A DNA stretch of 64,000 bases, taken from Heterocephalus glaber (lineage: Eukaryota > Chordata > Mammalia > Rodentia > Bathyergidae). The stretch covers positions 42,134,144 to 42,198,143 of the forward strand of contig NW_004624732.1 of the NCBI RefSeq assembly GCF_000247695.1. The letters run 5' to 3'. Both the position numbers and the translations under genes were made by a program. The notes under the pieces are model-generated. The model saw only the letters and a list, made by a program, of their open reading frames with translations, was not told the DNA's origin and searched no databases. Below are positions 25,010 through 37,142 of this stretch, in pieces (within the stretch, counting starts at the first letter, position 1; every line of letters starts with the position of its first letter).

Positions 25010-25012
<3 letters not shown>
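23564..25012. other. AT-rich sequence with a short GC-richer patch near 24480
   Basis: Two adjacent 96-codon frames (24379-24669 and 24662-24952, plus) overlap by a few bases but have no recognisable domain, no clear splice context and unremarkable composition. The patch around 24480-24560 is GC-richer than its flanks. I cannot assign a function. Confidence 0.35.

Positions 25013-25083
<71 letters not shown>
25013..25083. repeat. (TA)n microsatellite
   Basis: About 70 bases of alternating TA with one G interruption near 25073. Such tracts are prone to length change and to cruciform extrusion. Confidence 0.99.
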
Positions 25084-25830
25084 AAGGGTTATTTTCATTG
25101 TATTGTATACAATTATGAATTATAGAGCCCAACGTGTGGAAAGCTCATAAAGTTTACTCAAAACAGAGTAAATAAATGAATAAGACTAGATATTCATGAC
25201 AAGACTAGCGCATCTTTTTCACGTATTATGAAGCTAATTTCAATTTTATGAACTTTAATCCTCTAAATAAGAGTCAACATCTGAAGTGCTTTTCTTCGTA
25301 AAAATTAAAACACACTTCTATTCTGCAAATTTATGGCAGCTACAGTTATAACCCTATCTAGAACTAAACAATCATCGTTATTTTAAGGACCAGCTTTGAA
25401 AACTTTTCCAGTTCCACTGAATGGTTCTCACACTGACCTCTCTATCCTCTAGAGGTAAAGGACTTCTAAGTCTCATGCACTTAGAATCCATTTACTCTAA
25501 AACACATACTCAGATCTATGCCTTCAATTACTGAGTTCTACTATTTAGAACAAATTTAGTGAGAGAAAACTATATTAGAATTAGTAATAATTCATGATTT
25601 CTAAAAATTGATAGCCCAAACTTCCAGTATCTTTTCCATGTCACAATTAAACAAACAGAAACAAAAATGTCTATACATTTCCACTCCTCTCCTTGCTACC
25701 AGTCTATTGGTCTTCTACATACACTTACATATAAAAAGTTGTCTGTCTTATTTAAGTTCTATAAAATAATTTTTAAAACTAATTTTGTTTAATTTAAATT
25801 TATTTTAACTAATACTTAAGAACATAAAAT
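25084..25830. other. AT-rich unique sequence
   Basis: Nothing recognised. Confidence 0.4.
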
Positions 25831-26610
25831 TTTACGTATTTATGGGATACCATGTGATGTTTCAAGAAATATTACATTCTGTCAAGTATAAATCAGAGAA
25901 AACAAATCTATCTCCTCAAATATTCATCATTTATTTTTAGAGAAACACTCATAATCCTTTCTTTGGTTTTTGAATATATTGTGTATTATGACTATTATTA
26001 CCACTGTACACTAAAAGTTTTACTTCTAACTACAACAGTACTGATTGTTCATTTTTTCCCCATCTCTCTCCATACTACTCTACCAGTTTTTGGTCCCCCT
26101 CCATTCTATTCTTACCTCATATAAAATAAACTCTTTAGCTTCTACATATAAGATTGTTAGGTCCTTGTCTTTCTGTGCATCTTTTCACTTAACATAATAA
26201 TCTCCAGTTTCAGTCACATTGTTGTAAATGAAGGTATTTCATATTTTTTATGGTTGAATAGTATTCTACTGTCTATGTGAACCACATTTTATTTATGTGT
26301 TTATCAGCTGAAGGACAATAATATTATTTCCATCTCTTGACAATTGTGAACAGTGTTGTGATAGACAAGATCGCATATATCTGCTGGATGTACAAATTTA
26401 ATTTTCTTTGCATATTTCCCCAGTGGTGGTATTGCTGGATTATATGATAGCTCTATTTAAAAGCGTCTAAAATAACCTTCATAAATGTATATTCCCACCA
26501 ATAATGTGTAAGTTTCTCTTCATTTCTTTGTCAGCTCTCACTATCTTTTTTCTTTTTGATAATAGCCATTCTTACTGAGAAGATGTGTCATTGTGGTTTT
26601 AGAAATGAAA
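25831..26610 (-). repeat. ancient LINE-1 3' end, antisense
   Basis: The plus strand shows, in order, TATGGGATACCATGTGATG, TTTCACTTAACATAATAATC, TTTTATGGTTGAATAGTATTC, a GGTATTGCTGGATTATATGA segment, TATTCCCACCAATAATGTGT and CTTTTTGATAATAGCCATTC. That is the complement of the end of L1 ORF2 and the 3' UTR in old mammalian L1 subfamilies. It is heavily diverged. Confidence 0.85.
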
Positions 26611-27697
26611 AGGTTTTGAAGTCTCATACTACTATGATATTTTACTTTTTAAGTATTCAACTGAAAAATCTTTTCTTAAAATAGTCTGTTGTATCCTGTA
26701 AATGCAAAGTACTGATTATTTTATTTTCCCATTTGGAAATATAAAAGTCAAATTTTATTGTTACTATTTGCAAAGTGGGCTGCAGATATCCCTCACACTT
26801 ACTGTATTCTCCGCCCTTATCTTTTCCCTAGATGAAGATTTAGTGAATAAATGTTGAGTAAGATGTTTGTTGAAAATATTGTTTGCCATTTGTTGTAATG
26901 AAATTTCAATTGATTGGCTTTTCTTTTACCCTCTGTCTTAAAATGAAGCAGGTAGAATACTCTCATTACAATCAGGTTTGAGCCCAACTATTATGTGCTC
27001 CACTACAATCAGATTGTTGCAGAAACAAGAAAGGGAATTATCTTCTCCTTTTTAGTTACTTTACATTTTTATTAGTTCAACTTATGATCCTCTAGCTTCC
27101 TTTTCTCAACCATAATTTTTATTGTCCCATATTTGTTTTAAAATAAAATAAAGCATGGTTTTAAAAATGAATAATAATTATTTTGTATATTATAAAGACC
27201 TTGATTAATCAAGGCGAGCATACATTATCTTGAGAGTTCTTGGAAAGGAGGACAAAGTGAGTGTTTCCTGTTTAAAATACATTTATTCAACCATTAATTT
27301 ATTCATTAGATACTTTCAGGGCATCTATTTTGTGTGCATTGCAGAAGAGTTTATTTTCACAGTGGTTAGACAACTAAATCAGATAATTGAATAAAAACAT
27401 TTAATTATCCAAAAGAAATTTTTCATCTTGTTGTATATTATCTAGATCACTCTCTATAAGTGAATAAAATTCTAGGCAATTTTTAGCATTCTAAATTAGG
27501 ATAGAATTTTTTGTGTTTCATATGATGTGCTCTATGCAAATAATTTTTTTGGCTTCTGCATTATAGACACCACCAAGTTCGAAACTTGTAAAAAAAAAAA
27601 AAAACAATACAGAAGTGGTAAGTTGTTGAAGAAGAAAAGTAGCAATATCCATAACACCTTGAAGGTAATCCAACCATATAAGGAAGTATTTTCTGAA
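26611..27697. other. AT-rich unique sequence
   Basis: Contains a short A run near 27590-27604 and no recognised genes or repeats. Confidence 0.4.
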
Positions 27698-27726
27698 GTG
27701 CGTGTGTGTGTGTGTGTGTGTGTATG
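27698..27726. repeat. (GT)n microsatellite
   Basis: About 13 GT units with small interruptions at both ends. Confidence 0.97.
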
Positions 27727-27832
27727 TTACACATCACAACAAATTTCTGATCACCTATTTTAAAAGTACAAATTCCTTTTGGCAAGATGATGAAGAAAGG
27801 GGAACTGTCATACATAGAGAGTTGGAAGGTAA

Positions 27833-28500
27833 AGTACTATAGGCATTATTGAAAAACATTATAGAGGTTGCTTTAAAAAGTAGAAATAGAACTACCATAT
27901 GATGCAGAAATACCACTCCTGGATATATATCCGAAGGAACTTAAATCAATGGATCTAATAGTATTTGCACTGGCATACTTAATTCAGCACGGTTTGCAAA
28001 GGAATCAGTTTAGGTGCCCATCCATAGAAAGAATGAAATTCTATAATTTATTGCCAAATGGATAAGGCTGGAGGACATTAGATTAAGTCAAATTCAGGTG
28101 GAGAAAGACAAATAGCTCATCTTTTTATTTATATGTTGAAGCTAAAGTTGATATCAAAAGAGTAAACAGCAGGATAGTGGTTCCCACAGTCTGGATAAGG
28201 TCTGGGCGAAGGAAAGACAGAAAGAGCATGGTCAGTGGGTACAGGAGTGCAGTCGGGTAGGAGGAATAAGTTCTAATGTCCTATAGCACAGGAGGAAAAC
28301 CATGGTTGAAAAGAATGAATAATTTCAAAATAATTCAGAGAGGATTTTGACTGTTCACAAATCAAAGAAATGATGTATATCTGATGTGATAGATATGCCA
28401 ATTACCCTGACCTGATCATGAACATTATATTCATTTATTGAAATGTCATACTGTATTTAATGAATATGCATAATTACTGTATGTAAACTGAAATAGAAGC
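27833..28500 (+). repeat. ancient LINE-1 3' end, sense
   Basis: AGAACTACCATATGATGCAG and CTCCTGGATATATATCCGAA mark the end of L1 ORF2. They are followed by 3' UTR text including AGGATAGTGGTTCCCACAG and a final AT-rich tail. Sense counterpart of the element at 25831-26610. Confidence 0.85.
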
Positions 28501-30895
28501 TATTTCAAAAACTGAAAAAACTAAAATTCTATAAATAAAACCTTGCAAAAGTCTTATTTTTTCTCACTCCTAATCACTTTTCTCCCATTCTCAAATTTAT
28601 TAACCTACTTCAGTGCCTATTTGGATCCATCTGTCTGCTTAAATCATTCTGCAGCAATCTCAAAAGTATGACTATATATTTCCAAGCAAAAATTATTACG
28701 GATCAAAGAAGAAGCCTTATCAATAAAGTTGAGTTCTATGGTTTATTAGGGCTAGAATTTTGGACATATGGTTTAACTGTACAAAATATATTTCTTTGCT
28801 TTTTATTTTGGGGAACCATATAAACTCAGCAGGTTACTCTAAATTTAAATGAATTAAGCATACAGGAATGGTAGCTGGTGTTTTAATTATTGCTGATGTA
28901 GTAATTTTAATATCTAGGGTTGGGATAGCATGCATTCCCTTGTCTCCTGGTCCCTTGACAATGCCTGTCTGTTTGGTACATCTTCTTAAACCCATTTAGT
29001 GTGCACATATTGATTTTTTGTCTATCTTGCTTCCACCAGTCTCATGCTGGCATGACTTTTTCTCAGAGTTGCCATCCTTGCCATTTGATCAACAACTTTC
29101 CTCTGGGAGTTGCTACATTCTTATATGGCTCTGGCCATCTGGTTACAATTAATTTAACAATAGGAATCTGCTTCATCTTTAACATTTTATCTGAAAATTT
29201 TTTAAATTACTTTTGATCTTGCAGTCTTCATTCAGATAATTTGGGCATGGTGGTAAAGACAGATTTATAAAACTAGAAAACTATTTCACCTACTGTGCCT
29301 AATGAGAATTTTATTCCTATTTGTTAAATTAATGATTAAAACATTCCTTAAGTATAGTTAAAAGGAGTAAGAAATTAGCCAGGATCAGGCAATTAGCTGT
29401 TTAATTTTTATTCTTTCGTATATTCTGTAGCTGGTTAGTAACATTCTTTAGCTGAAAGGATTTAACTTTCTCCTTTATCCCAGTACTTTTAAAATTACAT
29501 ATTATACTAAAATAAGACAATTGATTTATATTATGTAAATTGTGTAATAAACAAAGAGCTCAATATTTTAAATATAAATGTGACTTCATATTAAAGAAGA
29601 GTGATATGAACTTTATAGAAGAGTGAAGACACAGGAAATGTGAAAATCTTTAACTTTTGGCCTATTGTACTTTAAAAAACATCTAGTATTTCATTCACAG
29701 AAAATAAGGAAGGGACCAGGGCCCATGAGAAATGTGAACAGGGTTGTGGCTTGACAGTCAGTTCATTCTGACTGATTGGTGACTTCATTGTTGGCAGTTT
29801 GGTTGCTGTTTTCCAGTTGCCCACAATCTGCTCGTCCAGCCATCCAAGAGATGCTGCTGAAGTCTGCTGTCTCTGTTCTCTTTCCCATCTGCTGTTTTTA
29901 TTTTTGTTCTCTAATTATGAAATTAGATTCATGAAAAAGGAAAATTTTTGCAGTGTGATAAAATCACAGTGAGTTTTTCATCATCATATAAAAGGCTGGT
30001 CAGTCTTGTGGTGCAAAAGCATTGAACAAGAGCAAATAGTGTGCCTGTATGGACAAGGGGATTGAGTGAGATCACATAACTTAATAAATAAATTAAAAAT
30101 GAATATAATTCATAAAAGAAAAATACAATGGCCTTTTAGATTTTGTAAATGTCACAAATTAATCATAATGGCCTTACAGTGGCCTCCCTTCCCTAATCAG
30201 TGGAGAATAAATTCCAAAACCCCTAGTGGATGGTTGATAAATGCAAGAGGTACCAAGCCCTATAACAACTTATGCTGTGTTTTCCCCTATATAACCATAT
30301 GTACGATCAAGTTTAATTTGTAAATAAGGCACAATAAGAGATTATTATAACATCTCAAGTAATTTCTGTATATTTCAGTCCAAACTTAACCATTCCCTAT
30401 TTAGAGTTTGGGGCTTGATGCCCATTGTTTGGGTGTATGTTGCTAAAGCTTTGGTGGAGCCTGATACTTTCCAATGGGACATGTTGCTTTCAACTGGAAC
30501 ACATTTTCTGTTCATGTCTCCCACCCACAATTTTAATCTCTTTTTTATCTTCACTAAACATTCAACACACACTGTGGTCATAACATTAACAGTCTGAGGT
30601 GTGAAAGAAAAACTACTGCACAGTTTTACTCATAACTTCACAGATAGAAGTTCTGTTCTTATAGGAAATCTTTGCAACTTCAGTGTTTGACAGGAAGGAC
30701 TTTATGGCTTCTTTTTATCATGTCTGAATTTCCAGAATCACTACTTTTGCACTATGGGATGATTATTAAGTAACACAAGTGTTGCTTAAACATAGCACTG
30801 TGTTGTGGGCTGGTGGTGTATACAGTGTGGTTATGCTGAAAAATGGGGTGATTCGAGTCCTTGCAGGAAGAAAGAGGGAGGGTTTGAGATTTCAT
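28501..30895. other. AT-rich unique sequence, about 2.4 kb
   Basis: A GC-richer patch lies at 29700-29900. Frames at 29001-29216, 30066-30323 and 30375-30597 (the last region open on both strands) have no recognisable domain. Confidence 0.4.
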
Positions 30896-31063
30896 CACCC
30901 TAGGACTTTTGCAATATAGTGATCTCATTCATAGTCCAGAGTGTCTTTCTCTTCATTCTGTTTGTTGCTAAGAGAGATGATTATTTTTGTTTGGCCATGT
31001 ATTCTGATGGGTATTCAGAAGTCCATAATGAACTGAGTCTAGAAGTCTGAAGTGCTGAGAACA
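30896..31063 (+). repeat. copy 1 of a 170-bp direct repeat
   Basis: The segment from ACCCTAGGACTTTTGCAATA through TAGTGATCTC, AGTCCAGAGTGTCTTTCTC, AAGAGAGATGATTATT and TTTGGCCATGTATTCTGATG to GAAGTGCTGAGAAC matches 32382-32564 in the same order with substitutions and small indels. The family is not recognised. Confidence 0.8.
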
Positions 31064-31084
31064 ATTTAATACTTATAAATTGCT

Positions 31085-31482
31085 TATTTCTGGAATTTTC
31101 CACTTGCACTAATACACTCAAAAGGGGGGAGGGTCTGGGGAGGTGATTGGATCATAGAGGTGATACTAGTCAGTAGATTTGTCCACTGATGAGTTTACAG
31201 CTAAATGACCAATGGGGAGGCGAAGCCTGGTTGGAGCAGCTGGTTCACTGGGGCTGTGGCCTGGAAGGGTCTCTCTCCCTCCCTCTTGGCTTGATTGCTC
31301 TCTGCTCCCTAATTGCCATGCCATGAGCAAGTCTCCTGCCATCCTTCTCTGCCATGTCACTCTGCCTTAGAGCCGGTAACTACGAACTGAAATCTCTAGA
31401 AACTGAGCCAAAATCAACTTTTCCTTCTTTCAATTGTGTGTGTCTGGTATTTTGCCCCAGCAACCAGAAAGTAACTAAGACA
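31085..31482 (+). mobile_element. ERVL-MaLR type LTR, sense
   Basis: It contains GGGGAGGTGATTGGATCAT, a CAGTAGATTTGTCCACTGATG block shared with the LTR at 38607-38990, a TCTCCCTCCCTCTTGGCTTG block, then CTGAGCCAAAATCAACTTTT and an end reading AACCAGAAAGTAACTAAGACA. These are hallmark segments of MaLR LTRs. No internal region adjoins it, so it is a solo LTR with a diverged 5' end. Confidence 0.82.
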
Positions 31483-31638
31483 GACAATAACTGTGAATAA
31501 CAATTGTGGAACTGAAACTGTAGATGATGATGACGAGAAGTACTGTAAATATAGACTATTGCTTATTCAGAATTTTTAAAACAATTTTTGTCCTAATTAT
31601 CATCCCTTTCAAAGAAACAAATTGTTATAACTGTAATT

Positions 31639-31728
31639 TTCTCTCTCTCTCTCTGTATCTCTCTTTCTCCTGTCCTCCCTCCCTCTCTCTCTGTTTCTCT
31701 CTCTCTCTCCCTCCCTCCCCTCCCCTCA
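31639..31728. repeat. CT-rich low-complexity tract
   Basis: Mixed CTCTCT and CCCT units over about 90 bases, a possible triplex-prone polypyrimidine tract. Confidence 0.95.
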
Positions 31729-32381
31729 GTTTCTATCACACTCATTCAGAACAATTACAGGGATAATTCTAGTAAGTTCTGGAGCCTTCTGCTCTTGCCT
31801 ATAGAATCTTGCATAATGATAGACAGGGAAGCTATGAAGTCACATTAATTAAAAATTTTATGTTATTTTCAGCCCTCAGGAGTATTGAAAGATGCACAAA
31901 TCATAGCACAGGACTGATGGGAAGCATTCCAGTCCCCTCCATGTGCTTCCATTCAGCAAGTGCTGGAGTCTCCACCTGCCAGTTTCTCTGTCTCTCTTTC
32001 CAGGCGGTGCCACAGTTTTCCTCTTTCCCTCTTCTTTCCTTCTGCCCCCTCCTTATCCCTTATTAAATAACTCTACATTCTCTGCTGAGTTCTCCCTTCT
32101 TTTCTTTGTGATCTCTAATTCCACTCCACATTCTGATTCATGTGATTGCTTATGAAGAAAACCTGCCTAAAAGAGCTCTTTACTACCCGACACGGTGCTG
32201 AGGCTCAAAACTGGATGGGGTATCGGAGTGGATGGGGTGCAGAACTGAACGTAGTTAAGAGCAATCACAAGAAAATTAATCTTATTGATTCACATTTGCA
32301 TATTGCAAAGGTATACACACTAGGGAAAAACAAAAACAAAACTTTGGTCTCCAATTCTCAAAAAGGAACAAAGTCAACTTC
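31729..32381. other. pyrimidine-rich then unassigned sequence
   Basis: Contains a pyrimidine-rich stretch at 31975-32110. Short frames lack domains. Confidence 0.4.
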
Positions 32382-32564
32382 CCACCCCAGGACTTTTCCA
32401 ATATAGTGGATATAGTGATCTCGTTTTCAGTCCAGAGTCTCTTTCTCTCTGTTCTATTTGTTCCCAAGAGAGATAAATGTTACTGTTTGGCCAAATATTC
32501 TAATTGATATTCAGCAGTTAACAATGAACTGAGAATGAAAATCTGAAATGAGGAGAGCACAACT
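32382..32564 (+). repeat. copy 2 of a 170-bp direct repeat
   Basis: Partner of 30896-31063, about 1.49 kb downstream. This copy has an extra GATATAGT near 32408-32415 that duplicates its neighbour. Sequence on either side of the two copies differs. Confidence 0.8.
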
Positions 32565-32788
32565 TATCCTCACAGAAAAAAAAATATGAAAAGGATGTGA
32601 GTGGAGGTAGCAGGCAGACAGACCTAGCGGGGGAAGTGGTAGAATTGGGAGCAGGATGGAAATACTGTGTTTCAGGAGGGATGACAAGGCAAGTGAGAAA
32701 AACTCAGGCTGAGTCACTGAGCAAAGCTTTTTGGGAGAAGGGAGTATTTTGTTCTGTGTAATATTTTTCTGTGTCCCCAGGGATTTTT

Positions 32789-32876
32789 TCGGGGGGGGGG
32801 GGCGGTACCAGGGATGGAACTCAGGACCTTGCGCTTGTGAGACAGGTGTGTGCCACCACTGAGCTAAATCCCTGGG
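32789..32876 (-). mobile_element. ID-like SINE, antisense, with G-run tail
   Basis: Antisense tRNA-like SINE ending in GAGCTAAATCCCTGGG. Near-identical flanks CCCCAGGGATTTTT (32775-32788) and CCCCAGGGCATTTTT (32877-32891) form the target duplication with one inserted base. The tail side carries an unusual run of about a dozen G on the plus strand (32791-32802) where other copies have T. The 170-codon minus frame at 32511-33023 merely runs through this SINE. Confidence 0.88.
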
Positions 32877-32891
32877 CCCCAGGGCATTTTT

Positions 32892-33869
32892 AAGGTTTTT
32901 CCATGTCATAAGGACCTGGTAATTTTTTTCATTTTTAATCTTAAGGGAGAGAAAGTTATATATCAGTTTCAATAATTCACAAATGAATGAAGAATACTTA
33001 CATGAGAAAGAGCCATAATACATAAATCAGTATAATTGCTTAGAAAGAGGGACAGAAATGGAATTGACCACAAGAACACAAGTTCTGCAGACTACAACTA
33101 GTGGAGAGTTTGAACTTACTCTACCTTATAAAATGGGAGTCCAACCAATTGTGTGTGTTTTTAAGGACAAAGAATAAATGAGTTTCCACATATGCACCTT
33201 GGGCTCAAAATCTGTGAAACAACACTTTAACAAATCTACACTTGTTCTGAGTCTTTACGATTGTAATGACATTTATAGTTCTTGAGAATATTTGTTTATA
33301 ACTTATAAATATTTTTAAATATTGGTTATTACAGTACATGAGATCAGGATACACAAACTCAGAATAATGCTTGTACAAATTCACCTCTTAACCCTAACCA
33401 TTAATACCTGTTTTGTTAGTAGTTATACAATTTCTAAATACTCTTCAACAAGCTGTGAATGGCCCTGTTAGTAGAGAGAAGGTAAAATGAAGAAAAATTT
33501 TACCTAGGATAACTATATATCTCATTTTCTCTGAGAAATGTGCCTTTCATATCTCCAGTTCTAACTAAAATATTCTTAGTTCATATTCTCTTTCAAAGGT
33601 ATCCCAATTTGAATCATAAATTATGTGGTTGCTAAGAGTTGAGCTATTCTTCTGAACTATAGATAGTTCAGAAGAGAAGGCCAGATCGGATCATGCCTTT
33701 GTTAGATATTGAGGGTTTTTAAATTTCTGGACAAAGATCAGAAAACATGTATGGGATAGATGAATTCACCTAAAAAGACAGAAAGGATGTGGATAGTTGG
33801 GACTTAAATGCAATTTCTAGAAGCATATAGTGTCAACGGGAGGAGAGATAAAGGGGCTCATTTAATGAG
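32892..33869. other. AT-rich unique sequence
   Basis: Nothing recognised. Confidence 0.4.
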
Positions 33870-34015
33870 GTCTAACTTTACAGAGTAGAAATAGCCTGAG
33901 AAATGTTAAATGATTTACTCAGAGACATGCCACTTACTAAGATTAGAGGTCAGGCTGTGATGGAAATTACTCTGGTTCTCAGCACATGAATGACTCTTTT
34001 GTCATAACACGTGAG
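33870..34015 (+). repeat. possible MIR SINE
   Basis: TAAATGATTTACTCAGAGAC followed by CACTTACTAAGATTAGAGGTC resembles the conserved MIR core at high divergence. Confidence 0.42.
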
Positions 34016-35463
34016 ACTATTTTTCAAGCTAAAATTTAAATTTGTTTGGAATTTCAAGGATACATTCATTAACTAACCAAACACTTTTTGTTCCTATTGT
34101 GTCAAATCCTGAAAATTTTACAGTGGCAGATAAACACATAAGGAAACATTTCAATCCAGAGCCAAAAGGGGTCTTTGAAACTGAAATTTACCACCTTTCC
34201 TGAAAGGAGCAGCTCTTTATTTTTATGGTTTACACCTCCTCACCCCTGCCCCCCCCCGCAAAAAAGCAATGCAGCTCTATCTTGCAACAAGTAATTAAGA
34301 ATATGATTTTATTTGGAAATGGAGTATTTACAGAGGGAATAAAATTCTAATGAGGGCTGTAGAATGGGTCTTTATTTATTGTGATTAATATCCTCATAAT
34401 AAGGGGAAATTTGGATAGATAAACACAGAAGGGGAATAATATGTTAAGATGAAGGCAGAGCAGAGTGGAGCATTATATATAAATCAAGGGACACAAAAAG
34501 ATAGAAGCAAATCTCCAGGAGCTAAGGATCAGTCATGAATGAATGACTTGCTCTTAGGAGTCTATCTTCCAGAACTGGGAGACAATAAACTTTTATTTAT
34601 GCCAGTTTATTTGTAGTACTTTCTTACAGTAGCACTTTGAAAGAATTGACTTTACATTGTGCAACAAGGAATTTTTATGCCAAGTCCTGAAACATTTTAA
34701 TGACAGAAGGAAGGCAGTTTGGGGGAAGGCAGTATACACAAGAAAAACAACATGCACAAAAGCTTGCAGGTGACAGGAAGTGCTTGTTTATCTGTTGACA
34801 TCTTCGAGAGAGTGGGGCAGGAAGCACACAGAAGAAATGTAGAATGACCAAGACCAAACAGTGAAAAATTGGGGGGTACACTGGAAATCAGAGATTATCT
34901 TGTTTTAAATTGGAAATATGCCCTATTATATTATACTTCAGAAAAATTATTCTGCCTGAAAAATATGGAAAAGGGGCTGCATAAAAATATTAAAATTGAA
35001 ATATTAGATAGTAAGGCCTTCCTTACAAGTCCAGCAAATTGATGATGATCTATCGCTAAGAGGTGGGAGTGGAAATCTACAAAAATGGGGAGAAAAGAGA
35101 GACTGTTGGAAAGTCCAATAGGCTTGATGATGGGTTAGTAGTCTTAGATTCTAGTTGAAAATTGTTTTTGTTCTCTTTGCCTTCCCCTAAACCTTAGTTT
35201 TCAATGTGCATTTAAAATCACTTGATCCACTTGTTATTAAAATTGTTACACGTTGCACATATTTAGAACTGATGCTTATTCTGTTGAAAAATTTGAATTA
35301 TCACTGATACAAAGAAACATGACAATAAGGTGCAATACCACCAAGTGGATTTCTGAGCAAAGAAGAGATACGATGCTAAAAATGGGCACACAAAAGAGAA
35401 AAAGTACATAGAATTGACAGAAGAAAAATTTTGACATGTGTAATTGAATCGAAGTAAAATCGG
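34016..35463. other. AT-rich unique sequence
   Basis: A run of nine C occurs near 34249-34257. No gene or repeat recognised. Confidence 0.4.
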
Positions 35464-35606
35464 TGCTAGCGGGTGCAACAGCATGGACCTGTAAACCCAG
35501 CTCTCGGGAGGTTGAGGAACTGGAATTGCTGCGAGTTTGAAGACAGCCTGCAACAAATAATGAGACCTTCTCTCAAAGCACAAAAACAAAACAAAGCAAA
35601 ATAAAA
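35464..35606 (+). mobile_element. B1-type SINE, diverged, sense
   Basis: GCACTGCATGCCTGTAATCCC-like text is visible as GGACCTGTAAACCCAGCTCTC, followed by GGGAGGTTGAGGAACTGGAA, GCGAGTTTGAAGACAGCCTG, GAGACCTTCTCTCAAAGCAC and an AC-rich tail. This is the 7SL-derived B1 layout. Confidence 0.82.
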
Positions 35607-36814
35607 TTAAATGATTTATGGTTACACCATTGTGCTACTGGGTTGGATTTTTTTAAAGTCTCAAATGCTTTATTATTATTTAATACATAACTGGGAACTA
35701 TTGAAGGTTCTTCAAATGTGATCAAAGTGACGTTTTTGAAGAACATTTCAAATTTGCAAGCGAGATAAGACTGGTAACAGAGTTGATGGTGTATTAAAAA
35801 ACTAATTTTTATCATGAAATTTTTAGAAAACAAAATAGATAAATTGAAATTGAATTCATTTTTCAAAATGCAGTTTTAAATATTGCCTGGTGAATTAATC
35901 TCTGAAAATCATTATCATATAACATTTTCTTTTTCCCAACCAAGCAATGTAAATGGATATGCTTCCTGGATTTTAGAACCTTTGGGCCTAAAATGGATGA
36001 CAAAAACAATAAACAGAAACAGAAAAGCAGACACATAGATCTCCACTATATAGGAATACTGGGAGGTAATGCTTTGAAAGAAGAGAAGTTGAAGGAAAAT
36101 AAATTCAATAAAGAAGGGCTTATATTTTATAAGTGACCCTATGCAGGAAATTAAATACATGTAAATAGATATGAGGCAAGAATTGGAAATGTTCTTTGGG
36201 TATTCCTTTCAACATTCCCTGTGTGTATAATGATATTCATTGTAGTGCACTTTCATATCTATTATCCCTCTTAAATCCTTCAAGTATATTAAAATTTATT
36301 TACATATTATACATATTTACAATTCAATTCCCATGAGCCAGTCCCAGAAAGTTTCTACAGAAAATGAATGCCAATTACTTAAAACTGAACAACTGTATAT
36401 AAAAAGTTTGCTTTCCTTTAGCTTTTTATGTTCTTGTTCTGTTTTATTAATTGATTATTTTGGCATGTTTTTCTCCTTGTACTCTTTTGCATGTGTTTGT
36501 TACTTAGTATTCATTCTCAGATTATAATTAGAATATCTTTAGCTTTTATGTATTTTTTCTATAACTGTAATTTTGTTTTCCTCTTATTCTCTAAAGAAAA
36601 GAAATCTAAAAGTCTTGTGCTCTACCACATGTGATGCTCTACCACTTCCCCACCTGTGCCCTAATGATCTTTCAAGCAAATATATTTCCTTTAAACTAAA
36701 ACTTCATGAAGGTTTCAAGAAGCCACATACTATCTCTTCCCATGTTACCTTGTTAGCTTTGTTTTTCTTAGATAAATTCTAAAGGTCCACTTCTTCAAAT
36801 CACTCTGTCCCACC
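35607..36814. other. AT-rich unique sequence
   Basis: Frames at 35573-35866, 35915-36160 (minus) and 36333-36782 (plus) lack domains. Confidence 0.4.
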
Positions 36815-36970
36815 TTGACACAGCAGTCTGTAGTCCCAGCAGTCTGTAGTCTATGCATCTGTAGTCCCAGCTGTTGAGGAAGCTGAGATGGAAGTCTCAC
36901 TTGATCCCAGGCATTCAAGACCAGCCTGGGCAATGTACGGAAACCATGTCTCAAACAACACAAAACAAAA
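36815..36970 (+). mobile_element. B1-type SINE with duplicated head, sense
   Basis: CTGTAGTCCCAGCTGTTGAG, GCATTCAAGACCAGCCTGGG and CATGTCTCAAACAACACAAA follow the B1 order. The head shows CAGCAGTCTGTAGTC twice (about 36822-36836 and 36838-36852), a small tandem duplication. Confidence 0.8.
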
Positions 36971-37059
36971 GAACGTCCCAAAATACAAGACCAAGGAAAG
37001 CCCCAAACTCACTCGTTCACCATTCATTATACAAATTGTGTCTACCTCTCCGCCCCCCC

Positions 37060-37142
37060 CCTTTTTTCTGGTACTGGGATCGAACTCAGGGCCTCTCACT
37101 TGCCAGGCAGGTGAGGTGCCACTGATCTACATCCTAGGCCCC
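37060..37142 (-). mobile_element. ID-like SINE, antisense
   Basis: A CTGGTACTGGGATCGAACTC start and a TGCCACTGATCTACATCCTA end match the antisense copies elsewhere. Its tail abuts a run of C. No clear target duplication. Confidence 0.85.

Noticed and set aside
25013..25083. AT tract as replication origin or matrix attachment site
   Set aside because: A plain TA microsatellite explains it; no supporting motif pattern.
29690..29900. GC-richer patch as a possible exon
   Set aside because: No open frame with splice signals that I could support, and no recognisable protein text.
32511..33023. 170-codon minus-strand frame, longest in the window
   Set aside because: It runs through an antisense ID-like SINE and its G-rich tail, has no domain and no start or splice context.
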